Below, piece by piece: positions 8,800 through 16,890 of a stretch of DNA of 64,000 nt. The DNA comes from an uncultured Bacillota bacterium (GTDB lineage Bacteria; Bacillota; Clostridia; Christensenellales; Borkfalkiaceae). How positions within the stretch are numbered: position 1 is the first letter of the stretch; each line of letters starts with the position of its first letter. The stretch lies in contig CASFTB010000008.1 of assembly GCA_949297575.1 (NCBI GenBank), positions 1 through 64,000 of the forward strand, written 5' to 3'. The position numbers were made by a program, and so were the translations under genes. The notes beneath the pieces are model-generated. The model searched no databases. It was not told the origin of the DNA and saw only the letters and a program-made list of their open reading frames with translations.

Positions 8800-8825
8800 G
8801 CGCCCTCCCCGAAAGGGGAGGGCGC
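8800..8825. terminator. bidirectional terminator between GH3 and rplI
   Basis: GCGCCCTCCCC-GAAA-GGGGAGGGCGC, an 11-bp stem with a GAAA tetraloop between convergent genes. The minus-strand side runs into TCTTTTATTG. Confidence 0.8.
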
Positions 8826-8846
8826 GATACATTTTCGGGGGACAGA

Positions 8847-9290
8847 TCATTCCGGCACGACGGAGACGAATATCTTCGCCGTCACGCCCTCCATCAGGCG
8901 CACGTCCACCGCATAGTCGCCGACGGTCTTGATGGGGTCTTTGAGGAGGATCTTTTTCTTATCCACGTCAAAGCCGAGGTCGGCGAGCTTGTCCGCGATC
9001 TCGCGGGAGGTCACGCTGCCGAACACCTTGCCGTTTTCGCCGCACTTGATGGAGACGGTCACTTTGCTCTTGTCCATCCGCTGTGCAAGTTCGCGGATGG
9101 CCTTGATCTCCTCGCGGCGGCGGCGCTCCTCTGCCTCCTTCTGAATTTTCAGACTGTTTACGGCGACGGCGGAAGCCGGTTCCGCCAGTCCCTTTTTGAG
9201 CAGAAAGTTTTTGGCGAACCCGTCGCTCACGTCCAGGATCTCGCCCTTTTTGCCCGTGCCCTTTACGTCCTGTCTGAGAATCACTTTCAT
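8847..9290 (-). CDS. rplI: 50S ribosomal protein L9
   Basis: 147 residues, the normal L9 length. The N-terminal rRNA-binding domain is clear (MKVILRQDVKGTGKKG, then VSDGFAKNFLLKKGLA), followed by the long charged connecting helix (about 45-75) and the C-terminal domain. L9 binds 23S rRNA near the L1 stalk and protrudes from the large subunit. It is encoded alone here, not with rpsF/rpsR/dnaB as in many Gram-positives, and has its own promoter and terminator. Ribosome site GAGGAAA precedes the ATG. Confidence 0.97.
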   Translation of the reverse strand: MKVILRQDVKGTGKKGEILDVSDGFAKNFLLKKGLAEPASAVAVNSLKIQKEAEERRRREEIKAIRELAQRMDKSKVTVSIKCGENGKVFGSVTSREIADKLADLGFDVDKKKILLKDPIKTVGDYAVDVRLMEGVTAKIFVSVVPE

Positions 9291-9323
9291 CGCTTTTTCC
9301 TCGCGTTTTTTATGTTTTTCAAT

Positions 9324-9352
9324 ATTGTACAATGAAACGGCGCAAAAGTCAA
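9324..9352 (-). promoter_or_regulatory. rplI promoter
   Basis: Minus-strand TTGACT (9352-9347), 17-bp spacer, TACAAT (9329-9324). The -10 lies inside the perfect 10-bp palindrome ATTGTACAAT. Confidence 0.8.
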
Positions 9353-9422
9353 CCCTTTGCCGCAGCAGGGGAGAATAATCGCCGCCTTCCGCGCACATAC
9401 TGCTGTAAGGAGGTCAACTGAC

Positions 9423-9578
9423 ATGGAAAAGATCAATCATTCGATCGGCTGCGAAGTTTCCGGCTGCATGTTCAACTGCGAAGGCAAAAACTGCACGCTC
9501 GATCACATCGTCGTCGGCAACACCTGCAACTGTGAAGACGGTGCCTGCACCTGCTGCGAAAATTATCGCAAGCGCTGA
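9423..9578 (+). CDS. small cysteine-rich protein, DUF1540-like
   Basis: 51 residues with nine cysteines, arranged like the DUF1540 family of short clostridial proteins (C-x3-C-x3-C near the start, a C-x4-C-type cluster at the end). The cysteines probably bind a metal or form a redox cluster; function of the family is unknown. A strong TAAGGAGGT ribosome site lies 9 bases before the ATG and a strong terminator follows, supporting a real single-gene unit. Confidence 0.8.
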   Translation: MEKINHSIGCEVSGCMFNCEGKNCTLDHIVVGNTCNCEDGACTCCENYRKR

Positions 9579-9587
9579 AGGCGGTAA

Positions 9588-9632
9588 AAAAGGGGCGCGC
9601 CCTCGCTCTGTAAGCGGCGGCGCGCCCCTTTT
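9588..9632. terminator. terminator between DUF1540-like and Nudix genes
   Basis: AAAAGGGGCGCGCC (9588-9601) pairs with GGCGCGCCCCTTTT (9619-9632). The A- and T-runs on both flanks allow termination in both directions between convergent genes. Confidence 0.85.
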
Positions 9633-9638
9633 GTCTGT

Positions 9639-10133
9639 TCAGATCTTTCCCTTTTTCAGCTCCGCCACGGCGCTTTTGAGGAAGTATTCCGCCGTCGAAT
9701 CGTGCAGCACGGCCTCGAGCGCCTCGTCGAAGCCGAGCCACTTCGCGTCCGTCAGCTCGTCGGCGTTGAGCCTGATCTCCCCCTCCGATACGACGACGAT
9801 GAAGCCCAGCATCAGAACGTTGCGCGGCTCGTGGTAGCGCGAGCTCATGTAGCGGTATTTGACGGTGTTCAGCCCCGTCTCCTCGCGGATCTCGCGCACG
9901 ATCGCCTTTTCGGCGGATTCCCCCTTCTTTACGTACCCCGCGAACAGCAGGTTGTTGCCGTTGGTGTGCTTGCCGATGAGTATCTTGTCCTGCGCCTTGT
10001 TCACGACCGTCATGCTGACCGCCGTTTTGAAGGGCGGGAACTTGAATTCCCCGCAGCTGTTGCAGTAGGGGACGAGACCTTCGTTGTCGCAGAATTTCAG
10101 GCTGAGCTTTGCTCCGCAGTCCTGGCAAAACAT
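9639..10133 (-). CDS. Nudix hydrolase with N-terminal zinc ribbon
   Basis: 164 residues. A small zinc ribbon comes first (C4-x2-C7 and C24-x2-C27), then a Nudix domain whose catalytic box is complete: G-x5-E-x7-REIREETGL in GYVKKGESAEKAIV onward. The layout recalls NADH pyrophosphatase (NudC) but the protein is shorter and lacks its N-terminal domain, so substrate is open (dinucleotide or nucleoside diphosphate derivatives). A good GGAGGG ribosome site precedes the ATG. Transcribed alone from a minus-strand promoter. Confidence 0.87.
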   Translation of the reverse strand: MFCQDCGAKLSLKFCDNEGLVPYCNSCGEFKFPPFKTAVSMTVVNKAQDKILIGKHTNGNNLLFAGYVKKGESAEKAIVREIREETGLNTVKYRYMSSRYHEPRNVLMLGFIVVVSEGEIRLNADELTDAKWLGFDEALEAVLHDSTAEYFLKSAVAELKKGKI

Positions 10134-10165
10134 AAACGTCCCTCCTTTTTCGATCTATTTTAAAT

Positions 10166-10194
10166 AGAATACTCCTTTTTTTCTGAAAAGTCAA
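10166..10194 (-). promoter_or_regulatory. promoter of the Nudix gene, with palindrome
   Basis: Minus-strand TTGACT (10194-10189), 17-bp spacer, TATTCT (10171-10166). The palindrome CTATTT-T-AAATAG (10155-10167) touches the -10 box and the likely start and could be an operator. The flank to about 10250 is AT-rich; 10250-10330 is GC-rich with no recognisable element. Confidence 0.65.
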
Positions 10195-10330
10195 TACTCT
10201 TTTGAAAAAATTCACCTAATTTTTTTATTATTTTACATTTTTATTGCAAATTGCACGCCGCTGTTGCAGGGCGGCGGCGCATTTTACAGCGCGGCGCGCA
10301 CATTTGCCCCGCGGCGCGGTGCGAGGAATG

Positions 10331-10359
10331 TTGACTTTTTTGCCCGAAAAGTGTATGAT
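10331..10359 (+). promoter_or_regulatory. promoter of the aminopeptidase pair
   Basis: TTGACT (10331-10336), 17-bp spacer, TATGAT (10354-10359), 66 bp before the start codon. Confidence 0.8.
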
Positions 10360-10424
10360 ATGTATAGTATTTCCATACAAAATGCGGTCCCGCGTGCGCG
10401 CGGGGAGGAGGGGTGGAACCGCCG

Positions 10425-11660
10425 ATGAAAAAAACGCTCATACGCAACTACGCAAAGCTGATCGCGCGCGTCGGCGCGAACGTACAGAAGGGGCAGCGCG
10501 TCGTCATCACGGCGCAGCTCGACCAGCCCGCCTTCGTCTGCATGCTCGCGGAAGAGTGCTACCGCGCGGGCGCCTCCGACGTCGCCGTCGAGTGGCAGGA
10601 TCAGCGGCTGGAAAAGCTTGCCTCCCGCTTCGAGACGGTCAAAGAGCTCGCATACGTTTCCCCGTGGGAGGAGGAAAAGCTGAAGGGCCGCGCGGAACGC
10701 CCGCCCGTCACCATCAGGCTTCTCTCGGCCGACCCCGACGGCATGAAGGGGGCGGACAGGGAAAAGATCACCCTCGCCTCTATGGCGCGCTCTGCCATCA
10801 CCAAGCCGTATGCGGACGCGATGACAAACCGCCACCAGTGGTGCGTGGCGGCCGTCCCTTCGGCGGGGTGGGCGAAGAAGATCTTCCCCGAAGAGCGCGT
10901 GGGCCGCGCCGTCGAGCGGCTGTGGGAACTGATTTTGCAGACCTCCCGCGCGGACGGCAAGGACCCGCTCACCGACTGGATGTGGCACAACCGCGCCCTG
11001 CGCGACAAGTGTGACAGGCTCAACGCCCTCGACCTCGTCTCCCTCGAATATTGGAGCTCAAACGGTACCCGCCTCAAAGTGGGGCTGCTGCGCGAGGCAC
11101 AGTTCATTTCGGGCAAAAAGAGCACGGTCGGCGGCGATTATTTCAATCCCAACATCCCCACGGAGGAGTGCTTTACCACCCCCAAGCGGGGGGAGGCGGA
11201 GGGCATCGTGTACGCCGTCAAGCCGCTCTCCTACGGCGGAGAACTCATCGAGGATTTCTGGCTGCGCTTCGAAGGGGGCAGAGTCGTCGCCTGCGGCGCA
11301 AAGAAGAACAAGGAACTGCTCGAAAAGATCGTCGCCATGGACGAGGGCGCTGCGTACCTCGGCGAGTGCGCGCTCGTGCCCTTCGATTCTCCCATCAACA
11401 GGACGGGCCTCCTCTTCTACAACACGCTGTTCGACGAAAACGCCTGCTGCCACCTCGCCCTCGGCAGGGGATACAGCAATACGGTCATCGGGTTCGAGAA
11501 GATGACCGCCTCCGACTTCGCCGCCCTCGGCGTCAACGATTCCATGATCCATGTCGACTTTATGATCGGCGCGGAGGATCTCGAGATCATCGGCGTCACG
11601 GCGGAGGGTGAGCGCGTCGCCATTTTCGAGGGCGGCAGCTGGAGCCGCGCACTGGCGTAA
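10425..11660 (+). CDS. M29 family aminopeptidase (copy 1)
   Basis: 411-residue cytoplasmic metallo-aminopeptidase of the AmpS/PepS (M29) family, which removes N-terminal residues from peptides using two metal ions. The five M29 metal ligands are all present at the expected spacing: E248, E314 (YLGEC), H343 (CHLALGRG), H376 and D378 (MIHVDFMIG). Length matches the family. A GTG at 10413 is possible but sits too close to the ribosome site AGGAGG, so ATG 10425 is used. A close paralogue follows after 12 bp, making a tandem duplication expressed from one promoter. Confidence 0.92.
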   Translation: MKKTLIRNYAKLIARVGANVQKGQRVVITAQLDQPAFVCMLAEECYRAGASDVAVEWQDQRLEKLASRFETVKELAYVSPWEEEKLKGRAERPPVTIRLLSADPDGMKGADREKITLASMARSAITKPYADAMTNRHQWCVAAVPSAGWAKKIFPEERVGRAVERLWELILQTSRADGKDPLTDWMWHNRALRDKCDRLNALDLVSLEYWSSNGTRLKVGLLREAQFISGKKSTVGGDYFNPNIPTEECFTTPKRGEAEGIVYAVKPLSYGGELIEDFWLRFEGGRVVACGAKKNKELLEKIVAMDEGAAYLGECALVPFDSPINRTGLLFYNTLFDENACCHLALGRGYSNTVIGFEKMTASDFAALGVNDSMIHVDFMIGAEDLEIIGVTAEGERVAIFEGGSWSRALA

Positions 11661-11672
11661 AGGAGGGCAAAG

Positions 11673-12905
11673 ATGCAGAAAACGATCCTGAAAAATTATG
11701 CGAAGCTGCTCGCGCGCGTCGGGCTCAACGTGCAGAAGGGGCAGGAAGTGATCATCGTCGCCGAACTCGACCAGCCGGAATTCGTGGCGTTCGCCGCGGA
11801 AGAGTGCTACCGTGCCGGGGCGTCGCGCGTGCGCGTAGAATGGACGCATCAGCCCCTCGCGCGCCTTTCCGCCGACTGGCGCACCGAGGAGGGGCTCTCC
11901 GAGGTGCTGCCCTGGCAGGAGGAAAAGCTGCGCTGCGAGGTGCGGGGACTGCCCGCGCGGCTGTATATCGAGAGCGAGGATCCCGACGGCATGAAGGGCG
12001 CCGATGCGGAAAAGCTCGCCCGCGCCCTGCAGGCGCGGCAGGCGGTCATCAAGCCCTATCGCGACAAGATGGAGAACAAATACCAGTGGTGCATCGCTGC
12101 GGTGCCGGGCAGGGCATGGGCAAAAAAGGTGTTTCCCAAAGACGCCCCCGCCGCCGCGGAGGAGAAGCTGTGGCGCGCCATCCTCTCCGCCTCCCGCTCG
12201 CTGGAGGGCAACCCCATGGCGAACTGGCGCGCGCACAACGCCGCGCTCGAAAAGCGCTGCGCCTACCTCAACGGCCTCGGGCTCGCCTCCCTCGAGTACC
12301 GCAGTTCCAACGGCACGGACCTGCGCGTCGGGCTGCTCAAAGACGGGCTGTTCATGGGCGGCGGAGAGCGTACCCTCTCCGGCATTTATTTCAACCCCAA
12401 TATCCCCTCGGAGGAATGCTTCACTTCCCCCAAGCGGGGGGAAGCGGAGGGCATCGTCTACTCTACGAAGCCGCTCTCTTACCGCGGCCAGCTCATCCGC
12501 AATTTTTCCGTCCGTTTTGAAGGGGGCAGGGCGGCCGAGGTGCACGCGGCGCAGGGCGAGGCGGCGCTCAGAAAGATGATCGCCATGGACGAGGGCGCTG
12601 CGTACCTCGGCGAGTGCGCGCTCGTGCCGTACCATTCTCCCATCAGCGATACCCGCGTGCTCTTCTACAACACGCTGTTCGACGAAAACGCCGCCTGCCA
12701 TCTGGCGCTCGGCAGGGGATTCACCAATTGCGTGCGCGGCTACGAGGGGCATACCGAGGAGCAGCTGCACGCCATGGGCGTCAACGATTCCATGATCCAT
12801 ACAGACTTCATGATCGGCAACGACGACCTTGAGATCGACGGCGTCACCGAGACGGGCGCGCGCGTCGCCCTCTTCCGCGAGGGGGACTGGGCGTTCGAGG
12901 TGTGA
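11673..12905 (+). CDS. M29 family aminopeptidase (copy 2)
   Basis: 410 residues, collinear with the preceding gene over its whole length (same KTILKNYAKLLARVG start, same YLGECALVP, CHLALGRGF and NDSMIHTDFMIG metal motifs). All five M29 metal ligands are kept, so both copies should be active. Divergence is spread evenly through the protein, which suggests an old duplication with possible change in peptide preference. AAGGAGGG lies just before the ATG; a strong terminator ends the operon. Confidence 0.92.
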   Translation: MQKTILKNYAKLLARVGLNVQKGQEVIIVAELDQPEFVAFAAEECYRAGASRVRVEWTHQPLARLSADWRTEEGLSEVLPWQEEKLRCEVRGLPARLYIESEDPDGMKGADAEKLARALQARQAVIKPYRDKMENKYQWCIAAVPGRAWAKKVFPKDAPAAAEEKLWRAILSASRSLEGNPMANWRAHNAALEKRCAYLNGLGLASLEYRSSNGTDLRVGLLKDGLFMGGGERTLSGIYFNPNIPSEECFTSPKRGEAEGIVYSTKPLSYRGQLIRNFSVRFEGGRAAEVHAAQGEAALRKMIAMDEGAAYLGECALVPYHSPISDTRVLFYNTLFDENAACHLALGRGFTNCVRGYEGHTEEQLHAMGVNDSMIHTDFMIGNDDLEIDGVTETGARVALFREGDWAFEV

Positions 12906-12916
12906 CCGCGCCGAAA

Positions 12917-12958
12917 AAAGAGGAGGGGGCGCTCCGCACGGAGCACCCCCTCCTCTTT
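12917..12958 (+). terminator. terminator of the aminopeptidase operon
   Basis: Perfect 13-bp stem AAAGAGGAGGGGG / CCCCCTCCTCTTT with an inner 5-bp stem GCTCC/GGAGC. The 118 bp between it and the convergent permease gene hold only a short GCCCC/GGGGC hairpin at 13011-13025. Confidence 0.85.
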
Positions 12959-13076
12959 CCGAAAAAACATCCCTGCGGGCGGCAGCCTCGCCGTCCCTCT
13001 CCCTCAAAGAGCCCCCGTGCGGGGCAGTTTCCGCAGGGGGCGGCGGGGCCTTGAAGAGAAGCGCCACGCGCAGGGA

Positions 13077-14651
13077 TCAGGCATACAGCCTGACCTTTCT
13101 GAAACCGATGTACAGGGCGATGCACGCTGCCAGGCACAGGGCGTCTATGACGAGCACCGGCCACGGCCCGACAAACGCGGAGAGAGCGATCGCCGCCGCG
13201 CCGAGCACCATGTTTCCGAATACCGTGATCAACATCGGAATGCTGTTTTTTACCGCCATCGTCTCGTTTTTCCAGTCGTATTTGGGGAATTTATAGTTCA
13301 GAAAGCTGCCGAAGAGGGCGGTAAATGCGGAGTACACGGGTACCGTCAGCAGCAGGCTGACCCAGATGACTGCGTCCGCCTCCATCCGCAGGCCGAAGAT
13401 GACGGCGAATACGATCCCTGCCGCGCAGTCGATGACGAAGGTGGGTACCGCCTTTGCCAGCAGGATCTGCCTGCCCGATACGGGCAGGGAAAAGAGCAGC
13501 CCGCGCGAGCTCCCTTCCAGAGAGAGTGCCGCGGCGGCGGGGCAGGACATGCCGATGAACACCATCATCACCCCGGCGCCCATCGGCGCAAAGACGCGTA
13601 TCGCCGTTTCGGCATCCGCCGCGGGGAGCCCGAGGGCGGCGGAAGGGTCGATGAACGCCAGCGCAATGCCGAAGAGGAGGAGCAGCAGCGCCCCGCAGAT
13701 CCCGTTCAAAAGATATCCCGAATGGGAAAACAGCCGCTTGAATTCCTTTTTTGCGAGCGCGACGAAGGCGGAAGAGCTCTTTACGTCCTTCGCCTTATAT
13801 CCCGCGCGCGCGGAGCGGCTCAGCAGCGCGGCGTTGATCCTTTCATAGAACTGCGCGACGACGGCCACGAACAGCGCCCCCGCCCCGAGGGAGATGCCCG
13901 CGAAGGCGAACACGCCCCAAGCAGCGCCGGAAAGGGTCATATCCACGAGCAGGGCAGGGGGATAGAGCTTGCCGACCAGCACGCCGAACAGGGCTGACAT
14001 GTCCGCCCCTCCCTCCGCGTTCGCGCTGAAGGAGAAGGAAAAGCTCGCGACCATCACGCCGACGAACAGCGCGATGCCCAAGATGCTTTGCAGCAGCGTC
14101 TTGAACCGCATGCGCGCCGTCAGGGCGGCGATGAGGGTGGAGAGCGCCGCTGCGACCGCCAGCGGCAGCAGGGGACAGGTGAGCACGGAGAGGAAGACGG
14201 TGCCGAGCGCGCCGAAAGAAAAGCCTTCAAAGACAAAGAACACGACGGTCACGGGCACCGCCACGGCGAGCGCGAATGCGAGTGCCACGATGTACGAGCA
14301 CAGCAGCCGCGCCAGCACGACCTGCCAGCGGGGGACGGGCAGGCTCATCACCATGTCGTGGTCCTTCGTCGCGAAGAGGATGGAACTGCCCTGGAAGAGC
14401 GTGAACGCGAAGATGATGACGGACGCGAGCGCCACGGTGAGCGCGGGCAGGTTTTTGCCGAGGCCCTGCAAGCAGAACCCGATGGCGAGCATGACGGCGT
14501 AAAAGAGCAGGATCGCGCCGAAGATCGCGAGGACGGCGATGCCGCCCGCGGCCTTGCGCCTCTCTTTCGGGTCGTTCGAATGCTTCGCGAGGGTGATGCC
14601 CGTCAGCCCTATCAGTTGTACCTTTAACAGGAGCGGCCATTTAGCGTGCAT
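13077..14651 (-). CDS. ABC-2 type exporter permease, large
   Basis: 524-residue integral membrane protein with about twelve hydrophobic segments in two halves (about 35-240 and 305-520) joined by a charged stretch near 270-300. The architecture fits the large ABC-2 type permeases of Gram-positive exporters (cation/drug or bacteriocin export); no substrate motif is visible. Its start overlaps the end of the ATPase gene by 11 bp, so the two are translationally coupled. They are divergent from an XRE regulator whose site probably controls them. Confidence 0.82.
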   Translation of the reverse strand: MHAKWPLLLKVQLIGLTGITLAKHSNDPKERRKAAGGIAVLAIFGAILLFYAVMLAIGFCLQGLGKNLPALTVALASVIIFAFTLFQGSSILFATKDHDMVMSLPVPRWQVVLARLLCSYIVALAFALAVAVPVTVVFFVFEGFSFGALGTVFLSVLTCPLLPLAVAAALSTLIAALTARMRFKTLLQSILGIALFVGVMVASFSFSFSANAEGGADMSALFGVLVGKLYPPALLVDMTLSGAAWGVFAFAGISLGAGALFVAVVAQFYERINAALLSRSARAGYKAKDVKSSSAFVALAKKEFKRLFSHSGYLLNGICGALLLLLFGIALAFIDPSAALGLPAADAETAIRVFAPMGAGVMMVFIGMSCPAAAALSLEGSSRGLLFSLPVSGRQILLAKAVPTFVIDCAAGIVFAVIFGLRMEADAVIWVSLLLTVPVYSAFTALFGSFLNYKFPKYDWKNETMAVKNSIPMLITVFGNMVLGAAAIALSAFVGPWPVLVIDALCLAACIALYIGFRKVRLYA

Positions 14652-15369
14652 CGTTTTCGAGTACCTCCATGAAGACCGATTCGAGACTCTCGTCGCCGCG
14701 CACGTCTTCGATGTTTCCGCTCGCGATCAGTTTGCCGCCCTTGATGATGGCGATCTTGTTGCACAGCTTTTCGGCCACGTCCAAAACGTGCGTGGAAAAG
14801 AAGATCGCGCTGCCCGCCGCGCACATGCTGCGGAACACCTCTTTGAGCTTGAACGCCGCCTCTGGGTCCAGCCCAACGAACGGCTCGTCCAGCACCATCA
14901 GTTTCGGCTCGTGCAGCAGCGCGCCGATGATGGCGAGCTTCTGCTTCATCCCGTGCGAGTAGGAGGAGACGAGCGAGCCCAGGTCTCCCGAAATGCGGAA
15001 CATGCCCGCATACGTCTCGATGCGCTCTCTGCGCATATCCTTGGGTACCTCGAACATGTCGCCCATAAAGTTGAGATATTGGATGCCCGTCAGGTATTCG
15101 TACAGGTCGGGGTTGTCGGGGATGTACGCCGTCATGCGCTTGCAGAGCACGGGCCTTTCGCGCACCGAGTTGCCGTCGATGAGGATGTCTCCGCCCTCGA
15201 AGGCGAGCACCCCCGTCACCGCGCGCAGCGTGGTCGTCTTGCCGGCGCCGTTCTGCCCGATAAAGCCGTAGATGTCCCCCGCACACACGTCGAGGGACAG
15301 ATCGTCCACGGCGAGCTTGTCGCCGTACCTCTTGGTCAGGCGGCGTATTTCAAGTACTTTTTCTTGCAT
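14641..15369 (-). CDS. ABC transporter ATP-binding protein
   Basis: 242-residue ATPase energising the permease encoded immediately downstream. Walker A is GQNGAGKTT (about residues 38-46), the signature is the degenerate SHGMKQKL, and Walker B is LMVLDEPFVGLDP, followed by the switch histidine in STHVLD. The SHGMKQ signature is typical of ABC-2 exporter ATPases. AAGGAGAG lies before the ATG. The gene is first in a two-gene operon read from the promoter at 15513-15541. Confidence 0.92.
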   Translation of the reverse strand: MQEKVLEIRRLTKRYGDKLAVDDLSLDVCAGDIYGFIGQNGAGKTTTLRAVTGVLAFEGGDILIDGNSVRERPVLCKRMTAYIPDNPDLYEYLTGIQYLNFMGDMFEVPKDMRRERIETYAGMFRISGDLGSLVSSYSHGMKQKLAIIGALLHEPKLMVLDEPFVGLDPEAAFKLKEVFRSMCAAGSAIFFSTHVLDVAEKLCNKIAIIKGGKLIASGNIEDVRGDESLESVFMEVLENDAR

Positions 15370-15488
15370 ATCTCTCCTTGCGGTGCCCTCTTTCGGGCGC
15401 CTTTCGTCCATGGTATCACATGCGGGCACGTTTGTCAAGCCGATGAACAAAACAGCCGCCTCTGCTCCCGTTTTTCCGGAAATTTTAG

Positions 15489-15509
15489 AATATCCCGAAA
15501 CGGGATATT
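15489..15509. promoter_or_regulatory. palindrome at the ABC operon start point
   Basis: AATATCCCG-AAA-CGGGATATT, a perfect 9-3-9 inverted repeat lying at the expected transcription start of the minus-strand ABC promoter. Candidate operator; as RNA it would be a hairpin followed by few Ts on either strand. Confidence 0.55.
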
Positions 15510-15512
15510 TTT

Positions 15513-15541
15513 ATTATACCATTTTGGTATAATAATGTCAA
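15513..15541 (-). promoter_or_regulatory. ABC operon promoter with overlapping 9-3-9 palindrome
   Basis: Minus-strand consensus TTGACA (15541-15536), 17-bp spacer, TATAAT (15518-15513). The spacer and -10 coincide with the perfect palindrome ATTATACCA-TTT-TGGTATAAT (15513-15533), whose other half offers TATAAT to the + strand. Binding here by the adjacent XRE protein would block the ABC operon and its own gene. Confidence 0.75.
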
Positions 15542-15560
15542 ATGTTCAGGCGGAAAAAGG

Positions 15561-15767
15561 ATGAGACTGAAAGAGATCAGGAAAGAGAGGGGAATATCGC
15601 AGCTGCGGCTGGCGATGGACCTGCATATGAACCAGAACAGCATCAGCCGCTATGAGAACGGCGAGCGGGAGGCCGACTACGCGACGCTGATCAAATTCGC
15701 CGATTACTTCGACGTGTCCGTCGATTACCTTTTGGAGCGCACGGACGACCCGCGCATGAACAGATAA
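15561..15767 (+). CDS. XRE-family helix-turn-helix regulator
   Basis: 68-residue single-domain DNA-binding protein of the Cro/C1 type: RLKEIRKERGISQLRLA forms the first helices, MNQNSISRYENGER the recognition helix region, and the C-terminal FADYFDVSVDYLLERTD is the conserved XRE ending. It is divergent from the ABC exporter operon, with two palindromes between them, so it is the obvious candidate local repressor. The only Shine-Dalgarno-like bases (AAAAAGG) touch the start codon; translation may be weak. A short GC run followed by seven Ts at 15792-15798 may end transcription. Confidence 0.85.
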   Translation: MRLKEIRKERGISQLRLAMDLHMNQNSISRYENGEREADYATLIKFADYFDVSVDYLLERTDDPRMNR

Positions 15768-15857
15768 GAGAGACGCCTGCCGCCGGCGCCCTTTTTTTGT
15801 ATCCGGAAAATTGCGGCGCCCCCGCAGCCGAAATTTTGCGAAAAGGGCGGCAAAGCG

Positions 15858-15886
15858 TTGCCTGCAATGAAAAAATGCGCTATAAT
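15858..15886 (+). promoter_or_regulatory. promoter of the aldo/keto reductase operon
   Basis: TTGCCT (15858-15863), 17-bp spacer, TATAAT (15881-15886), 53 bp before the start codon. Confidence 0.75.
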
Positions 15887-15939
15887 ATTTAAGAAAGCCG
15901 TCCCTTCGGGAGCGGAGACCTGAGAGAGGGGGGAAGAGT

Positions 15940-16854
15940 ATGAAGTACACGGAGGTCGGCGGCGTACGCCTGCCCGCGGTCGCGGTGGGATGTATGGGGC
16001 TGAACAGGCTGGACGTGCAGGGGGCGGGAGCCTTCCTCTCCGCCGCGCTGGATATGGGGCTGAACTTCTTCGACCATGCGGATATCTACGGGGGAGGGGC
16101 GTGCGAACAGCTGTTCGGCGACGCATGCGCCCGCTTCGGCATCTCCAGAGACGCGCTCTGCCTGCAATCGAAATGCGGCATCGTTCCCGGGAAGATGTAC
16201 GACCTGTCCGCCGTGCACATCGTGCGTTCGGTGGAAGGGTCGCTGCGCCGCCTGCGTACCGACAGGCTCGACTTTCTGCTTTTGCACCGCCCCGACCCGC
16301 TCATGCAGCCCGAAGAGGTCGCCTCCGCCTTCGATGCGCTCGCGCGCGGCGGAAAAGTGCTGCACTTCGGCGTCTCTAACATGCACCCTTATCAGATCGA
16401 GCTGCTCAGAAGCGCGGTGAAACAGCCGCTGTGCGTCGATCAGCTGCAATTTTCCCCCGTGCACGCGGGCATGGTCTCCTGCGGTACGGAGGTCAACATG
16501 GATACAGAAGGTGCGCCCGTGCGGGACGGGTACATCCTCGACTACTGCCGCCTGCACGGCATGGCGGTGCAGGCGTGGTCGCCCCTCCGCTACGGCTTTT
16601 TCGAGGGCGTCTTTTTGGACGACCCGAAATTTGAAGCGCTCAACGTGGTGCTCGCGGAGTTGGCGGAAAAATACGGCGTACAGAAGTCCGCCGTCGTCGC
16701 CGCGTGGATCCTGCGACACCCCGCGAAGATGCAGGTGGTCGCGGGCACGGCGAACGCCGCGCACCTCAAAGAGATCGCCGCGGGGGCGGATATCGGGCTC
16801 ACCCGCGAAGAGTGGTACGCGGTCTACATCGCGGCAGGACACATTTTACCGTAA
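15940..16854 (+). CDS. aldo/keto reductase, YdhF-like
   Basis: 304-residue NADPH-dependent oxidoreductase with an eight-stranded barrel. The catalytic tetrad is complete: D45 and Y50 in FDHADIYG, K78 in LQSKCG, H116 in LLLHRPDP. Overall sequence and the D-P-L-M-Q-P-E-E-V-A-A-F-like stretch resemble the E. coli YdhF subgroup; the natural substrate of that group is not settled. First gene of a probable three-gene operon with rdgB and a phosphodiesterase, the next gene starting 36 bp later. Confidence 0.9.
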   Translation: MKYTEVGGVRLPAVAVGCMGLNRLDVQGAGAFLSAALDMGLNFFDHADIYGGGACEQLFGDACARFGISRDALCLQSKCGIVPGKMYDLSAVHIVRSVEGSLRRLRTDRLDFLLLHRPDPLMQPEEVASAFDALARGGKVLHFGVSNMHPYQIELLRSAVKQPLCVDQLQFSPVHAGMVSCGTEVNMDTEGAPVRDGYILDYCRLHGMAVQAWSPLRYGFFEGVFLDDPKFEALNVVLAELAEKYGVQKSAVVAAWILRHPAKMQVVAGTANAAHLKEIAAGADIGLTREEWYAVYIAAGHILP

Positions 16855-16890
16855 ACGTATGCGGGATCTTTAAACACGGAGGAATGGGAC

